A stretch of DNA of 64,000 nucleotides from Chryseobacterium sp. Leaf404 (GTDB taxonomy: Bacteria > Bacteroidota > Bacteroidia > Flavobacteriales > Weeksellaceae), in contig NZ_LMQM01000011.1 in assembly GCF_001424145.1 (NCBI RefSeq), positions 62,001 through 126,000 of the forward strand. The letters are read 5' to 3'. The translations under genes were made by a program, and so were the position numbers. Below, one piece after another: positions 52,918 to 62,139 of the stretch. A model generated the notes under the pieces. That model was not told the DNA's origin. It searched no databases and worked only from the letters and a program-made list of their open reading frames with translations. How positions within the stretch are numbered: the stretch's first letter is position 1; each line of letters begins with the position of its first letter.

Positions 52918-54239
52918 TGTCGGGCTTGGTCGAAAAAATCAGCAAGCCTTAAAAAGAATTTATCCAAAAATTTAGGTTGAGAAAAATCGGAGAGATCTTC
53001 TTTTTCGGGATCTTCTTTTTTATCCGGTTTTTCTGATGGTTTTGGTTGCATTGCCAAAGATGATTTTTCATCCATCTTCTTTTTTAATTCATCGTAATTG
53101 TCAGGCTTCGGAATTCTGTAGGTATCATACCAGTAATCATCACCGATGGGTACTTTTGTAGAAACCTGCATGTCAATCTCAATTTTCAGTTTTAGTTTTG
53201 CTAAATTGATATCAAGATCATATTCAAATTCACCATTAACATCAAAACCATAAGATTTTAAAATCGTCAGAAATTTTTCTGAGTTCAAATAATTTTCAAC
53301 AAAAATTAAATCTGATGCTGTGATTTCATCCTGCTGTTCGCCATGCTCTTTGGACTGAGCGTAGCCGGAAGATGATGAGCTGGAAGTGGTTTCGGTATTC
53401 CCTAAAATAGCGATTGCCATTTCAGAATTACAAGCATCTTTAAATGTTGACTGTAATTGACCATCGCCGTTACTTTGTTTCCCGTCCAACATTTGGAAAG
53501 TTGCCTGTTTCGGAATCATCATTGCTAATGAGTTTCCGGACTCATTCAAAACTTTTCGAAGTTCCTCTTTAGTCTTGGTATCGTAGGCATCATATTCCAT
53601 AATGCGGACTGGCTGTCCGAAAATCTCGACGTATTGAGCCCAATCACCAAAATTGCCACGCTTATAAATTGCATACAGCGAACACGCTAAAAGCAATCCT
53701 AAATCAGTTTTTTCGCCAATGATCCACGCAAAAGGTAGATCATCAATTTTATAACCGTTATCTTCAGAAACTCCGTACTGGCTTTTAGTTATTAAACCTT
53801 TTTCCGGCTTAATGTGTTTTCGTGGAATTTCTTCCCACTCAAATTTTTGCCCGATTTTAAATTCAACACCGGAGATTCCCCAAATGATAGATTCCAAAAT
53901 CTTTTTGATTAAACCACGACCGGCTTTTGAACGCATCAATTTTGTAATCTCCACATTCTCCTTTCCGGACTTGTCAATAAATTTCAGTTTTTTATTTAAA
54001 ACTGTATTTATTCTTTTGTCGATAATTCCGCGCAAAAAACCATCCATTGACCAAACATCATGGTATAAATCATATAACAAGGTACGGTTTGGGAAATGTA
54101 CCTGTTCACCACTGATAACAGCATTTTTTAAAGACTGTACGTCCTTTCGCTGTCTGTCAGGTGATACAACTGTTAAGTCGTGAATCAGATAAGTTGGAGC
54201 AGCCGTTTCCGGAGCTTTTGGTTTCATTCTCTTTTTCAT
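52914..54239 (-). CDS. Portal protein, DUF935 (Mu gp29-like)
   Basis: The 441-residue protein is a DUF935-type portal. Signatures include EFKIGQKFEWEEIPRKHI, a GNFGDWAQYVEIFGQPVRI segment, and LGNTETTSSSSSSGYAQSKEH, typical of this family. The last 60 residues are charged. It forms the dodecameric DNA gate at one capsid vertex. It lies between the gp36-like and gpF-like genes. Confidence 0.88.
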   Translation of the reverse strand: MKKRMKPKAPETAAPTYLIHDLTVVSPDRQRKDVQSLKNAVISGEQVHFPNRTLLYDLYHDVWSMDGFLRGIIDKRINTVLNKKLKFIDKSGKENVEITKLMRSKAGRGLIKKILESIIWGISGVEFKIGQKFEWEEIPRKHIKPEKGLITKSQYGVSEDNGYKIDDLPFAWIIGEKTDLGLLLACSLYAIYKRGNFGDWAQYVEIFGQPVRIMEYDAYDTKTKEELRKVLNESGNSLAMMIPKQATFQMLDGKQSNGDGQLQSTFKDACNSEMAIAILGNTETTSSSSSSGYAQSKEHGEQQDEITASDLIFVENYLNSEKFLTILKSYGFDVNGEFEYDLDINLAKLKLKIEIDMQVSTKVPIGDDYWYDTYRIPKPDNYDELKKKMDEKSSLAMQPKPSEKPDKKEDPEKEDLSDFSQPKFLDKFFLRLADFFDQARH

Positions 54240-54241
54240 GG

Positions 54242-54700
54242 TTAAAATCGGTTGGTTCTTTTTGTAGTTGAAGTCCAGTAAAAGTCTTGGTTCTGTTGGC
54301 TTTCATCTTCCGGAGTTTCGGGATCATCTTTTTTATACGGCCAATCCGGATTAATATCTCCGTTTCTGATTTCATACAGCCAGCCAGGTTCCTCTTTAGT
54401 TCCGATCATCATCATGTAATCATCTTTAAAAGGTGATGACTGAACACTCGGATTCGCTTTCCTGATAAGGAAATAGGAGGCTAATATTTTAATGCACTTT
54501 TTTAAACTTTCGTCCGTTACAGTTGGTTGACTTTCGGAAGTTCCAAAAAGAGCTTTTAAATCATATTTAAACAAGAATCCTTTAGCGAAATCTTCAGCAG
54601 CTTTAATATGAGATTTTACTTCATCTTCAGATGCTCTTGTGATTTCTTCAATTACTTCTTCGTATAATTCAGTCTGTAATTCTTCAATTGAAATTATCAT
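54242..54700 (-). CDS. Mu gp36-like head-tail connector protein
   Basis: This 152-residue protein resembles the Mu gp36/DUF1320 connector group: an acidic helical start (EELQTELYEEVIEEITRASEDEV), then AEDFAKGFLFKYDL and KCIKILASYFLIRKA. The C-terminus is polar and probably flexible. Its location between terminase and portal genes differs from Mu, where gp36 follows the capsid gene. Confidence 0.6.
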   Translation of the reverse strand: MIISIEELQTELYEEVIEEITRASEDEVKSHIKAAEDFAKGFLFKYDLKALFGTSESQPTVTDESLKKCIKILASYFLIRKANPSVQSSPFKDDYMMMIGTKEEPGWLYEIRNGDINPDWPYKKDDPETPEDESQQNQDFYWTSTTKRTNRF

Positions 54701-54703
54701 AAT

Positions 54704-56242
54704 TTATAATCGGTGTTTACTTGGTTCACGTTGTTGAGATTCAATTCCACCAGTTGAAGCATCTACAATAATCCTTTCGTTAATAATCGTTACGCCACCT
54801 TCAACCATATCCGGTCCATCTAATTTTTTAGCTTTTGAGTTGGCATTTTTAAATTGTTTTTTTAAACGGATCATGTGAGGATTATCTTTTTCATTTTCAT
54901 TAAAAGTCAGTGTTTCAAGCCTGATCATAGGTTCTAATGTACCCGATATTCTACTCCATTTATGGGGCTTTACTCTATCATCTGGAGTAATTGGTAGATT
55001 TATTTTTTCTATGTCTTTTTTTCTGAAAACCTCAGGTAAAATCACAAGTTCATAATGTGGATTTTGTAAAGTGTTGTTTTCGATATAGACAACAATTGGA
55101 TCAACACCTGCTTTTTTGCAAATCTTGTAGGCTTCATAGAGATAATCGACGAACTTTGCATTAGTCATTTTGTCGAGCCATGCTTTATAAATTTGAAAGT
55201 CAAGTCCTTTGTTAGCAATAATCCCTACAGCTTTATCTGATGAAGATTTGGCTTCACTATCACTTGGTGAAGGATCAGCATAAATAATTACATGATTACA
55301 ATATCTTAAAAGAAATGCCGGTGTGTCGACAATATTTGTAAAGACCTTACTTCCATCCATTGGATTATTGAAGTATTCCTTTTCACCGGATTCGTAATCA
55401 ATTATTTTTAAAACTCTGTTAATTGCTTCCTGCGAATTTTTTTGAGGCCATGTTGAATTTCCGTCTTCATCACGGATATTTACGACTTCCCAGGAATCAG
55501 CTTTTGCACCCATTTCTGTAATGCAACAATAATCAGAAATGATATTTCCGCACGCTATCAATAAAAGTCCTCTTGAAATTGAGCGTGTGGGTATCAATGC
55601 CTGATCAATCCATCGTACTCGCTTATCAATAATTTCAGAGTTTAAGCAATCAGCATCTGTATCAATATCATCAATAATAATAACGTCGGGTCTTATCTCA
55701 TTATTACGAGTTCCTCTTGGTGATTGTCCTGCTCCCAATGCACGAAACGCTGCACCTTTGCGTGTGGTGAATTCGCCTGCCTCCCATGATCCGACTCTTT
55801 TTTGATTTCCGTAGTCATTTATAATCCTGTTATTCCTTTCAAGAATAACCATATACGGCATTAATAATCTTTCAGCATTATCATAAGAATTTGAAACAAA
55901 AAGAGTATTTTTCTTTTTTCCTGTTAAAACAAGTTTCAGAACCTCCATCATCGTTCTACCTGATTTTGAAAGCTCACGAGCCCATGAACGAACGATATAA
56001 TATTCGTCGTTTTTCATGACCTTTTTTGTAGATTTTAAATGAAAATCAGCAGGTTCAGAGGTGTAGAAATTTGGAAAATAATATTTAAACCATTTCTCAT
56101 CATTTGCCTCTAAATCTTTTATCCTATTTAGTTTTTCGACAGATGTTTCTGTAAGATCAATCGGTGTGGCATTATCTATATTGTCTCCAAATTCTTTCCA
56201 TTCGGCTAACCATTCCTTGTCAGTCTTTTTTTTATTAGCCAT
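54704..56242 (-). CDS. Terminase large subunit (Mu gp28-like)
   Basis: The 512-residue protein is the DNA-packaging motor. A degenerate Walker A-like loop is at about 89-97 (RELSKSGRT). Walker B is IIIDDID at 188-194. The C-terminal nuclease part has acidic clusters in IIYADPSPSD, VVYIENN and LDGPDMVEGG. It cuts phage DNA from the host junction and drives it into the capsid. It overlaps the small-subunit gene by 8 bases. Confidence 0.9.
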   Translation of the reverse strand: MANKKKTDKEWLAEWKEFGDNIDNATPIDLTETSVEKLNRIKDLEANDEKWFKYYFPNFYTSEPADFHLKSTKKVMKNDEYYIVRSWARELSKSGRTMMEVLKLVLTGKKKNTLFVSNSYDNAERLLMPYMVILERNNRIINDYGNQKRVGSWEAGEFTTRKGAAFRALGAGQSPRGTRNNEIRPDVIIIDDIDTDADCLNSEIIDKRVRWIDQALIPTRSISRGLLLIACGNIISDYCCITEMGAKADSWEVVNIRDEDGNSTWPQKNSQEAINRVLKIIDYESGEKEYFNNPMDGSKVFTNIVDTPAFLLRYCNHVIIYADPSPSDSEAKSSSDKAVGIIANKGLDFQIYKAWLDKMTNAKFVDYLYEAYKICKKAGVDPIVVYIENNTLQNPHYELVILPEVFRKKDIEKINLPITPDDRVKPHKWSRISGTLEPMIRLETLTFNENEKDNPHMIRLKKQFKNANSKAKKLDGPDMVEGGVTIINERIIVDASTGGIESQQREPSKHRL

Positions 56243-56717
56243 TCTTCACACGATTATTAATGTATTCATCGAAATAGTTTTTAAAAAGCTTTGCATCAGG
56301 AAGGCTGATTTGCTGAATGAAAGTGATCATCTTTTTAGCAGTAACTACAATTTCACCAAGACCTATTTCAACCTCTAACTTATTAATGTTCGATGTTGTT
56401 TTAGTAAGGATATCAGCTTCAGCAGATGTAGGAATATTTTTTAAAGGTCTCTGAATAGGCTTTCCATCAACTTTGATTTCAGGACGGTTGGCGATATCCA
56501 TGTTGAGAGCCTCCAACTGATTGTAAAAGTGAATCAATTGGTTTTCCCTGGTGTTCATCAAACTTTTACGAAGTTCGTCCCAATTGTCATCCTTACACCA
56601 TTTACCAACGGTCTTTTCCGTGACTTTTACACGCTCTGCGACTTCCTTTAATGTGATTTTCTCATTCACATATAAAAGGCGTGCGTGTTCTCGTTGCTCT
56701 GTCTTACTTACTGCCAT
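56235..56717 (-). CDS. Terminase small subunit-like DNA-binding protein
   Basis: This protein (160 residues from the ATG at 56717) has an N-terminal helix-turn-helix (KITLKEVAERVKVTEKTVGKWC, about 20-41) and a helical remainder. It directly precedes the large terminase, the position of small terminase proteins in many Mu-like phages. The open frame extends 7 codons upstream, but the MAVSKTEQ start suits the family better. Confidence 0.75.
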   Translation of the reverse strand: MAVSKTEQREHARLLYVNEKITLKEVAERVKVTEKTVGKWCKDDNWDELRKSLMNTRENQLIHFYNQLEALNMDIANRPEIKVDGKPIQRPLKNIPTSAEADILTKTTSNINKLEVEIGLGEIVVTAKKMITFIQQISLPDAKLFKNYFDEYINNRVKNG

Positions 56718-56868
56718 AGATACTATTTCTCGGTACAAAATTGAAGTTTAAAGGATTGTTTTTGAAATAGTTGTGCAATCCTTGCGCACTTAATTTCAAA
56801 GGCTCGCGGGTTTTCGGAAGTTTGTCATCTCAATCGCAGGGAACTGCAAAACAGTTAAAAATTTTAGA
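56718..56868. promoter_or_regulatory. Divergent late control region
   Basis: This gap separates the minus-strand head genes from the plus-strand capsid, lysis and tail genes. I find no TAnnTTTG element on either strand, which suggests that late transcription needs a phage activator (as with Mu C) or other factor. A weak inverted element GTGC-N9-GCAC occurs at about 56771. Confidence 0.35.
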
Positions 56869-57183
56869 ATGAAAAAATCTGTAGGAATCGGAATTTTAGC
56901 AGCAATGTCAATAGCTGGAGGTCTTGCCGGAACAGGCGCACATTCAGTTGCGGAATCAGCTCAAAGAGCTGAAGCACAAAAATTAGTAAAGGAAAAAACG
57001 CCTAATGAGCTTCCAAGCTCTGAGAAGAGAAATGTTTCTCCCGAAGAAATTCAGAAAATTGCTTCCACAAAACGTGCTAAAACTAAGGCTCCTTTATTCG
57101 CTTCATTCGATCCTGGTATTCCTCCAAAATTCTACGGAATGAACTTCGTAAAACGTGGAACTCATAAAAGAACGAACGTTTAA
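56869..57183 (+). CDS. Small late protein of unknown function (104 aa)
   Basis: The 104-residue protein starts with a hydrophobic, glycine/alanine-rich segment (about 5-25), then a Lys/Glu/Pro-rich middle. It contains a short conserved-looking ending (FYGMNFVKRGTHKR). It is the first gene of the plus-strand late unit and shares one base with the protease gene. Function unknown; it may be a structural or internal head protein. Confidence 0.5.
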   Translation: MKKSVGIGILAAMSIAGGLAGTGAHSVAESAQRAEAQKLVKEKTPNELPSSEKRNVSPEEIQKIASTKRAKTKAPLFASFDPGIPPKFYGMNFVKRGTHKRTNV

Positions 57184-58142
57184 TGAGTACACCGACATTT
57201 AAGAAAATCGACAAAGAATTCTGCATCACAGACGATTCTGTCAATGTTTATAAATACCGTTGTCTCACTGCCGGACTTTTACTTGATGAAGTGAAAAAGA
57301 ACCCGATTGGCTATCACATGCACAACCGTGAGAAAGGTGTTGTAGTTCGTTGGGAAGATTTCAGGATTGATGGCGACAAAGTTTTCGCTACACCTGTAGT
57401 TAATCTTTCTCATCCGGAAGGCCAGTCGATCGCTGATCAGATTGAATCCGGTTTCTTAAATGCAGCATCTGTTGGTAAGATTAAAGTTTTGGAAGCTTCA
57501 GAAGCTAAAAGTTTGATGTTACCAGGACAGGAAAGACCAACAGTCACTAAGTGGTTTCCTCGTGAAATCTCACTGGTTGATATTCCCGGAAACTTTAACG
57601 CTTTAGCAAATCTCTTTGATAAGGACGATAACGAGCTAAATCTTTCTGATCTCTCAAATTATACAATCGAACATACTATGAGTAATACTCTTGATGCTGC
57701 CAAAATTCTTGCAGCCTTAAACTTAAAAGACGGTGACGAAACAGAAGTTGTTACCGCAATTAATAACCTTGTTGAAAAAGCAGATAAAGCAGATGGTTTG
57801 GAAAAAGACCTAGAAGCCCTGAAGGCTGAATCTGTCACCAAACAGGTTGAAGACCTTATTGACAAAGGCACAACTGATAAGAAACTAACTGTCGAATTAG
57901 CTACTCAGTTGAAAAAATCTTTTGCCGAAAATCCTGATGGATTGAAAGACTTGATTGACAAAATGCCTGCTCAGGTTTCAGTAACAGACGAACTGAAAAA
58001 CAAAGATGGCCAGGAGAAATACAATGGTAAAACTTGGGATGATTTGTATAAATCAAACGATTTACCAACCATCGAAAAACAGTTTCCAGACCTTTATGAA
58101 AAACTGAGAAACGAAAAATTTCCTAATCTAAAATCTAATTAA
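57183..58142 (+). CDS. Prohead protease and scaffold-like protein
   Basis: The 319-residue protein has an N-terminal domain resembling phage prohead proteases (YKYRCLTAGLLLDEVKKNP, then HPEGQSIADQIESGFLNAASVG and EISLVDIPGNFNAL). Its C-terminal half, after about 165, is helical, acidic and coiled (VEKADKADGLEKDLEALKAE), typical of scaffolds. The catalytic His and Ser are not certain. The order with the capsid gene next follows Mu (gpI, gpT). Confidence 0.75.
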   Translation: MSTPTFKKIDKEFCITDDSVNVYKYRCLTAGLLLDEVKKNPIGYHMHNREKGVVVRWEDFRIDGDKVFATPVVNLSHPEGQSIADQIESGFLNAASVGKIKVLEASEAKSLMLPGQERPTVTKWFPREISLVDIPGNFNALANLFDKDDNELNLSDLSNYTIEHTMSNTLDAAKILAALNLKDGDETEVVTAINNLVEKADKADGLEKDLEALKAESVTKQVEDLIDKGTTDKKLTVELATQLKKSFAENPDGLKDLIDKMPAQVSVTDELKNKDGQEKYNGKTWDDLYKSNDLPTIEKQFPDLYEKLRNEKFPNLKSN

Positions 58143-58145
58143 AAT

Positions 58146-59105
58146 ATGGCACAAAATCCAAAGGTTCCACAAGAACTATGGGCTTCCTACGTAGTAGAAA
58201 AGCTTTGGAAAGAAAATCCACACCTGGCACTTTGCTATGATGAATCTGCATTTGTAAAAGGTGGTTCAGTGGTTTACATTCCGCAAGCTGGAGCAAAACC
58301 GGCAACTCAGAAAAACAGAAATGTTTATCCGGCTACAGCTACCAAGAGAGCTGACACAGCATTGGTTTATGCACTTGATGTATGGACAACAGACCCATCT
58401 CACTTACCATTAGCAGAACAGTTGGAACTTTCTTATGAAAAGACTGATTCTGTTCTGGGTGATCATGTCAATACGTTAATCGAAGCGGTTGGTGATGAAT
58501 TAATCTACAATTGGGTGAGAGCCTTTAAACCTGCCGTAAACGGTGGTGTTACAGCTGATAATTTACCAGCAAATAAAAAGATTCCTACCAGTGGTGCTGC
58601 AACAGCAGTTAACGGTGAAGACGGGCAGACAGGAACCCGTAAGGCTTTGCATTATAAAGATATTCAGAAAGCGCAAGCAATGATGAATAAAGATAATGTT
58701 GCAAAGACTGAGAGATACGCAATGTTAGAATCTTACATGTATCAACAGTTTTTAGATTCTTTATCTGACAATCAGATGGCTGCTTTCGCAGGTTCCGCTG
58801 ATTTGGAAAAAGGAATCGTGGGAACTTTTGCAGGGTTCAAAATTCTTGACAGAAGTTCTGTGTTGGCATTTACTACAGCCGGAGTTGCTGTGATGCCAGG
58901 TGAAGCCTTATCCGCAACTGATAATTTAGGTTGCCTTTTCTGGCAGAAAAATTCAGTAACGAAAGCAATGGGAGACACTGAAATGTTTGACGACAAAGGT
59001 AATCCATTGTATTACGGTGATATTTTCTCAACCCTTTTAAAGATGGGTGGAAGATGTAGACGTGAAGACTGGAAAGGTGTTTTAGCCGTGGTTCAAGCTT
59101 CATAA
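58146..59105 (+). CDS. Major capsid protein (Mu-like, HK97 fold)
   Basis: The 319-residue protein is in the major-capsid position. It has a beta-rich N-terminus (GGSVVYIPQAGAKPATQKN), a central helix region (YKDIQKAQAMMNKDN) and an end with a loop (FDDKGNPLYYGDIFSTLLKMGGRCRRED). The call rests on position after a protease/scaffold, size, and similarity to Bacteroidetes Mu-like capsids. A strong terminator follows. Confidence 0.8.
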   Translation: MAQNPKVPQELWASYVVEKLWKENPHLALCYDESAFVKGGSVVYIPQAGAKPATQKNRNVYPATATKRADTALVYALDVWTTDPSHLPLAEQLELSYEKTDSVLGDHVNTLIEAVGDELIYNWVRAFKPAVNGGVTADNLPANKKIPTSGAATAVNGEDGQTGTRKALHYKDIQKAQAMMNKDNVAKTERYAMLESYMYQQFLDSLSDNQMAAFAGSADLEKGIVGTFAGFKILDRSSVLAFTTAGVAVMPGEALSATDNLGCLFWQKNSVTKAMGDTEMFDDKGNPLYYGDIFSTLLKMGGRCRREDWKGVLAVVQAS

Positions 59106-59128
59106 AAATAAAAATTAAACAGATATCC

Positions 59129-59164
59129 AACAATCGCCTGTTTTAAGGCAGGCGATTGTTTTTT
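59129..59164 (+). terminator. Terminator between capsid and lysis genes
   Basis: AACAATCGCCTG pairs perfectly with CAGGCGATTGTT across TTTTAAGG (12-bp stem), followed by T. It lies 12 bases before the endolysin start, so lysis genes downstream must be reached by read-through or antitermination. Confidence 0.8.
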
Positions 59165-59176
59165 AAAAACAATTCA

Positions 59177-59554
59177 ATGCAGCTAACCCAAAACTTTTCA
59201 TTAGAAGAATTTGCCTGTAAAGACGGAACACCAGTTCCTGCAAGTCTTTATCCTAACATCAAAAAATTAGCGCAAAATCTACAGGTTTTACGAGATCACG
59301 TAGGTAAACCAGTTGTTTTAAACAGTGGCTACAGAACGCCATCGTACAACAAAAAAATTGGTGGTGCTAAAGATTCACAGCATCCCAAAGCAAACGCAGG
59401 CGACATCAAAATTGCCGGAATGACACCTAAACAGGTTCACTCAACTATTTTACAATTAATCAAGGAAGGCAAGATGCATAATGGTGGTCTTGGCTTGTAT
59501 TCAACATTTGTGCATTACGATGTACGTCCAGTTCCTGCAAGATGGAACGGTTAA
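59177..59554 (+). CDS. M15-family peptidase, phage endolysin
   Basis: This 125-residue protein is an M15A-type peptidoglycan peptidase. Zinc ligands are H69 and D76 in DSQHPKANAGDI and H113 in FVHYDVR. It has no signal peptide, so it depends on another route through the membrane. It would cut peptide crosslinks in host cell wall at lysis. It is followed by a likely spanin. Confidence 0.88.
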   Translation: MQLTQNFSLEEFACKDGTPVPASLYPNIKKLAQNLQVLRDHVGKPVVLNSGYRTPSYNKKIGGAKDSQHPKANAGDIKIAGMTPKQVHSTILQLIKEGKMHNGGLGLYSTFVHYDVRPVPARWNG

Positions 59555-59568
59555 AAACCAACTTAAAC

Positions 59569-60084
59569 ATGAAACGTATTTTTTTCTTCATATCATTATT
59601 TTTTGTGTTAATCATTGGAACGATGGTTTCCTGCGCAACCAGGAAACCTATCGAACCGGTGGTAATTACCAACACAAAGGAAATCACTCACACGGTTAGA
59701 GATACCGTTTATCAAATTGAAGCCGACCAGTCTTTGTATCAGGCATACATCGAATGTGTGAATGGTAAACCAGTAATCAAAGAAACACCGGAAACAAAAT
59801 CCAATTCCAAAGCCGGCAAATCGTTAGATCAACCAAAAGCTACCATTAACGGTAATCTTTTAAACATAGAATGCAATAAAAAAGCGGAAGAGCTCTTCAA
59901 GCAATGGAAGGAAACCTACATTAAAGAACACGAGCAAAAACCTATCTACGTGCCTCAGCCAGTCTACAAGGATAAACCTTTGACTTTATGGCAAAAATCA
60001 CAAATATGGCTCGGAAGAATCTTTTTAGGATTCATTTCACTTGGAGCTCTCGCTTTTATTCTACGCTGGAAAAAGATTATTTAA
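59569..60084 (+). CDS. Probable u-spanin: lipoprotein with C-terminal membrane helix
   Basis: This 171-residue protein starts at the ATG at 59569. A hydrophobic leader ends in a lipobox-like MVSC (cysteine at about 22), so it could be an outer-membrane lipoprotein. A periplasmic domain of about 110 residues follows. At the end is one membrane helix (WLGRIFLGFISLGALAFIL) with Lys/Arg after it. One polypeptide that spans from outer to inner membrane is the design of T1-type u-spanins, which fuse the membranes in lysis. It directly follows the endolysin gene. Confidence 0.6.
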   Translation: MKRIFFFISLFFVLIIGTMVSCATRKPIEPVVITNTKEITHTVRDTVYQIEADQSLYQAYIECVNGKPVIKETPETKSNSKAGKSLDQPKATINGNLLNIECNKKAEELFKQWKETYIKEHEQKPIYVPQPVYKDKPLTLWQKSQIWLGRIFLGFISLGALAFILRWKKII

Positions 60085-60139
60085 AAGTCTTTTAAAAACC
60101 GTTTAAACTCATTTAAAAACTCATTTAAAAATTCTTAAA

Positions 60140-60520
60140 ATGAATAAATACACAGAAAAAGCACAGGACTATTTTGAAAGACATCCTTCAAGTAACGAAT
60201 GTCATATCACTTCCGACGGTCGTGTTTTCCACACAAAAGGTTCTGCATTAGGCTTTGCCGGAACTCTTGACAGTCAGGACATCGAATCTTACACGAGAAA
60301 AGGACTCGAAAAAGAAACAACTGAAGTTACAGCAAAAGAAGTTTTGGAAGGTAATCGTCCTGAGAAAATTAAAGAACTGGAAGCTCTGGAACTGGTAACT
60401 GCTAATTACAACGAAATGAAAGCTCTTGCAAAATATTTCGAGGTAAAAACCGACAATCAGAAAGCAGAAACATTTATTGCTGCATTAACAGAATTCAAAA
60501 AAACTCTTAACCAAGACTAA
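60140..60520 (+). CDS. Late phage protein of unknown function (126 aa)
   Basis: This 126-residue protein has the segment CHITSDGRVFHTKGSALGFAGTL, common in Bacteroidetes Mu-like phages, and a helical C-terminal half. It overlaps the sheath gene by one base. Its role is likely structural but not known. The 55 bases upstream (60085-60139) contain several ATTTAAAAACTC-like repeats. Confidence 0.55.
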   Translation: MNKYTEKAQDYFERHPSSNECHITSDGRVFHTKGSALGFAGTLDSQDIESYTRKGLEKETTEVTAKEVLEGNRPEKIKELEALELVTANYNEMKALAKYFEVKTDNQKAETFIAALTEFKKTLNQD

Positions 60521-61680
60521 TGGCACAAGGAACTGGAACGCCGTCCGTAACGGCTAATGTTACAAACGGCAACTTGCAACGTCAGGTTCAAATTACCGAC
60601 GGCGTTGCAGGAATTGTAGGCACTGCAAAAGTTGCCGAAAATATCGGCAAAGTAGTTACGGTTTACTCACTGACTGATGCCAAAACTAAAGGTTACACAG
60701 AAGTTGCAGAACCACATCTGCACCGTCATATTCTTGAATTTTACAATGAAGTTGGCGGAAGTATGGAACTTTGGATTTTAGGTGTAGAAGACACTATGAC
60801 GATGGAAAGTGCCTGCACTTCAACCAATGTCAATGGAGTTAAAAAACTTCTTACCGTTTCAAAAGGCCGTGTAAATCTTGTGGGAGTTTCCCGAAATCCT
60901 GCTGTAGCATACAATGCCGGTGCTGGATTTTTAGATCAGGATGTTGCAAAAGCTCTAATCACTTCAAAAATTGCAGCTGAATACCAGCAATCAATTAACC
61001 GTCCTCTAAGATTTATTATTGAAGGAAGGGTGAACGATGAAGATGTAACGCCAATTTTTCAACCGGTGACTGCTGAAAATACTTTCTCAGGTGTTGCCCT
61101 GGGCGGAACTTTGAACGACGGTTCTGCATCCATTGGAATTGCTTTAGGTCGTGCAGTTAAATATCCGGCTCATGTGAAAATAGGTGATGGTCTTAATGGA
61201 GTTTTAAGCGTAACATCTGCATTCATTGGTTCAAAGCAAGTGGATGAATTTGATCCTGTAGAATTAAACAATTTTACAAATGCTGGTTACATTCATTATC
61301 ACATTCGTGAAGGCGTATCCGGGTATTATTTTTCAGTTGATAAGATGGCTGGAAATGATGATTTCAATATTCTTGTGAGGGGTCGTTTAATCGACAAAGC
61401 GCAAAGAATTGCGACATCAACCTCCACTCCTTTTCTTGAGAGTTCAGTCAGAATTACCAAAGAAGGAAATATTAATGATGCTGATGCTGTCTATCTTGAA
61501 ACCACTATTAAATCGCAGTTGCTTTCATTAATGGCTGGACAGATCAGTGATGCAGATGTGATCATTCCGATTGATCAGGATTTAATTAATACCAGCACGT
61601 TAGAAATGCAGGTAAAAATTCAGCCACTCGGATATTTAACCTGGATCATCGTAAACCTTGGACTTTCAAAAACTATTTAA
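60520..61680 (+). CDS. Tail sheath protein (DUF2586-like)
   Basis: The 386-residue protein resembles DUF2586 tail sheaths. It has a beta-rich start (VQITDGVAGIVGTA), a core that includes LHRHILEFYNEVGGSMELWILGVED, and a C-terminal part ending with KIQPLGYLTWIIVNLGLS. It supports a contractile (myovirus) tail, consistent with Mu-like assignment. It lies next to the tube gene. Confidence 0.8.
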   Translation: MAQGTGTPSVTANVTNGNLQRQVQITDGVAGIVGTAKVAENIGKVVTVYSLTDAKTKGYTEVAEPHLHRHILEFYNEVGGSMELWILGVEDTMTMESACTSTNVNGVKKLLTVSKGRVNLVGVSRNPAVAYNAGAGFLDQDVAKALITSKIAAEYQQSINRPLRFIIEGRVNDEDVTPIFQPVTAENTFSGVALGGTLNDGSASIGIALGRAVKYPAHVKIGDGLNGVLSVTSAFIGSKQVDEFDPVELNNFTNAGYIHYHIREGVSGYYFSVDKMAGNDDFNILVRGRLIDKAQRIATSTSTPFLESSVRITKEGNINDADAVYLETTIKSQLLSLMAGQISDADVIIPIDQDLINTSTLEMQVKIQPLGYLTWIIVNLGLSKTI

Positions 61681-61683
61681 AAG

Positions 61684-62121
61684 ATGAATGTAAATATCAC
61701 AACTTCTGAATGTGCATGGTCGCATTTTGAAGTAAAAATACTTAACCGTGTAATCAAAGGTCTGCGAGGTTTTGAATCTAAAAAATCAAAGGAAGCTGAG
61801 CATTTATATGGCGCTGGTGATGAACCGCTGGATATTACAACCGGAAATAAAAAATACGAAGGTAATATCAAGGTTTTAGGCTTCGAAGCGGATGCCATGA
61901 ACAAAGCCGCACAGGATGCTGGATTCGATGACATTACGGAAGTTCCACACGAATTGATCATCATCTCAATTTCTTACAAAAGAAGAATTACGGATAAAAT
62001 CAAAACCATTATTTCAACAGGTGTACAGTTCACAGAAGATGGTTTTTCAATGGAGCAGAACGCAAAAATGCGTGAAATCACATTGCCGTACATCGCAATG
62101 TCAAGACAAATGATTCATTAA
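61684..62121 (+). CDS. Tail tube protein
   Basis: The 145-residue protein sits directly after the sheath gene and before the tail chaperones, the standard place for the tube protein. It has YKRRITDKIKTIISTGVQFTEDGFSMEQNAKMREI near the C-terminus and an all-beta pattern typical of tubes. Family identification is mostly from position. Confidence 0.65.
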   Translation: MNVNITTSECAWSHFEVKILNRVIKGLRGFESKKSKEAEHLYGAGDEPLDITTGNKKYEGNIKVLGFEADAMNKAAQDAGFDDITEVPHELIIISISYKRRITDKIKTIISTGVQFTEDGFSMEQNAKMREITLPYIAMSRQMIH

Positions 62122-62139
62122 TCAACAATTATAACAACA

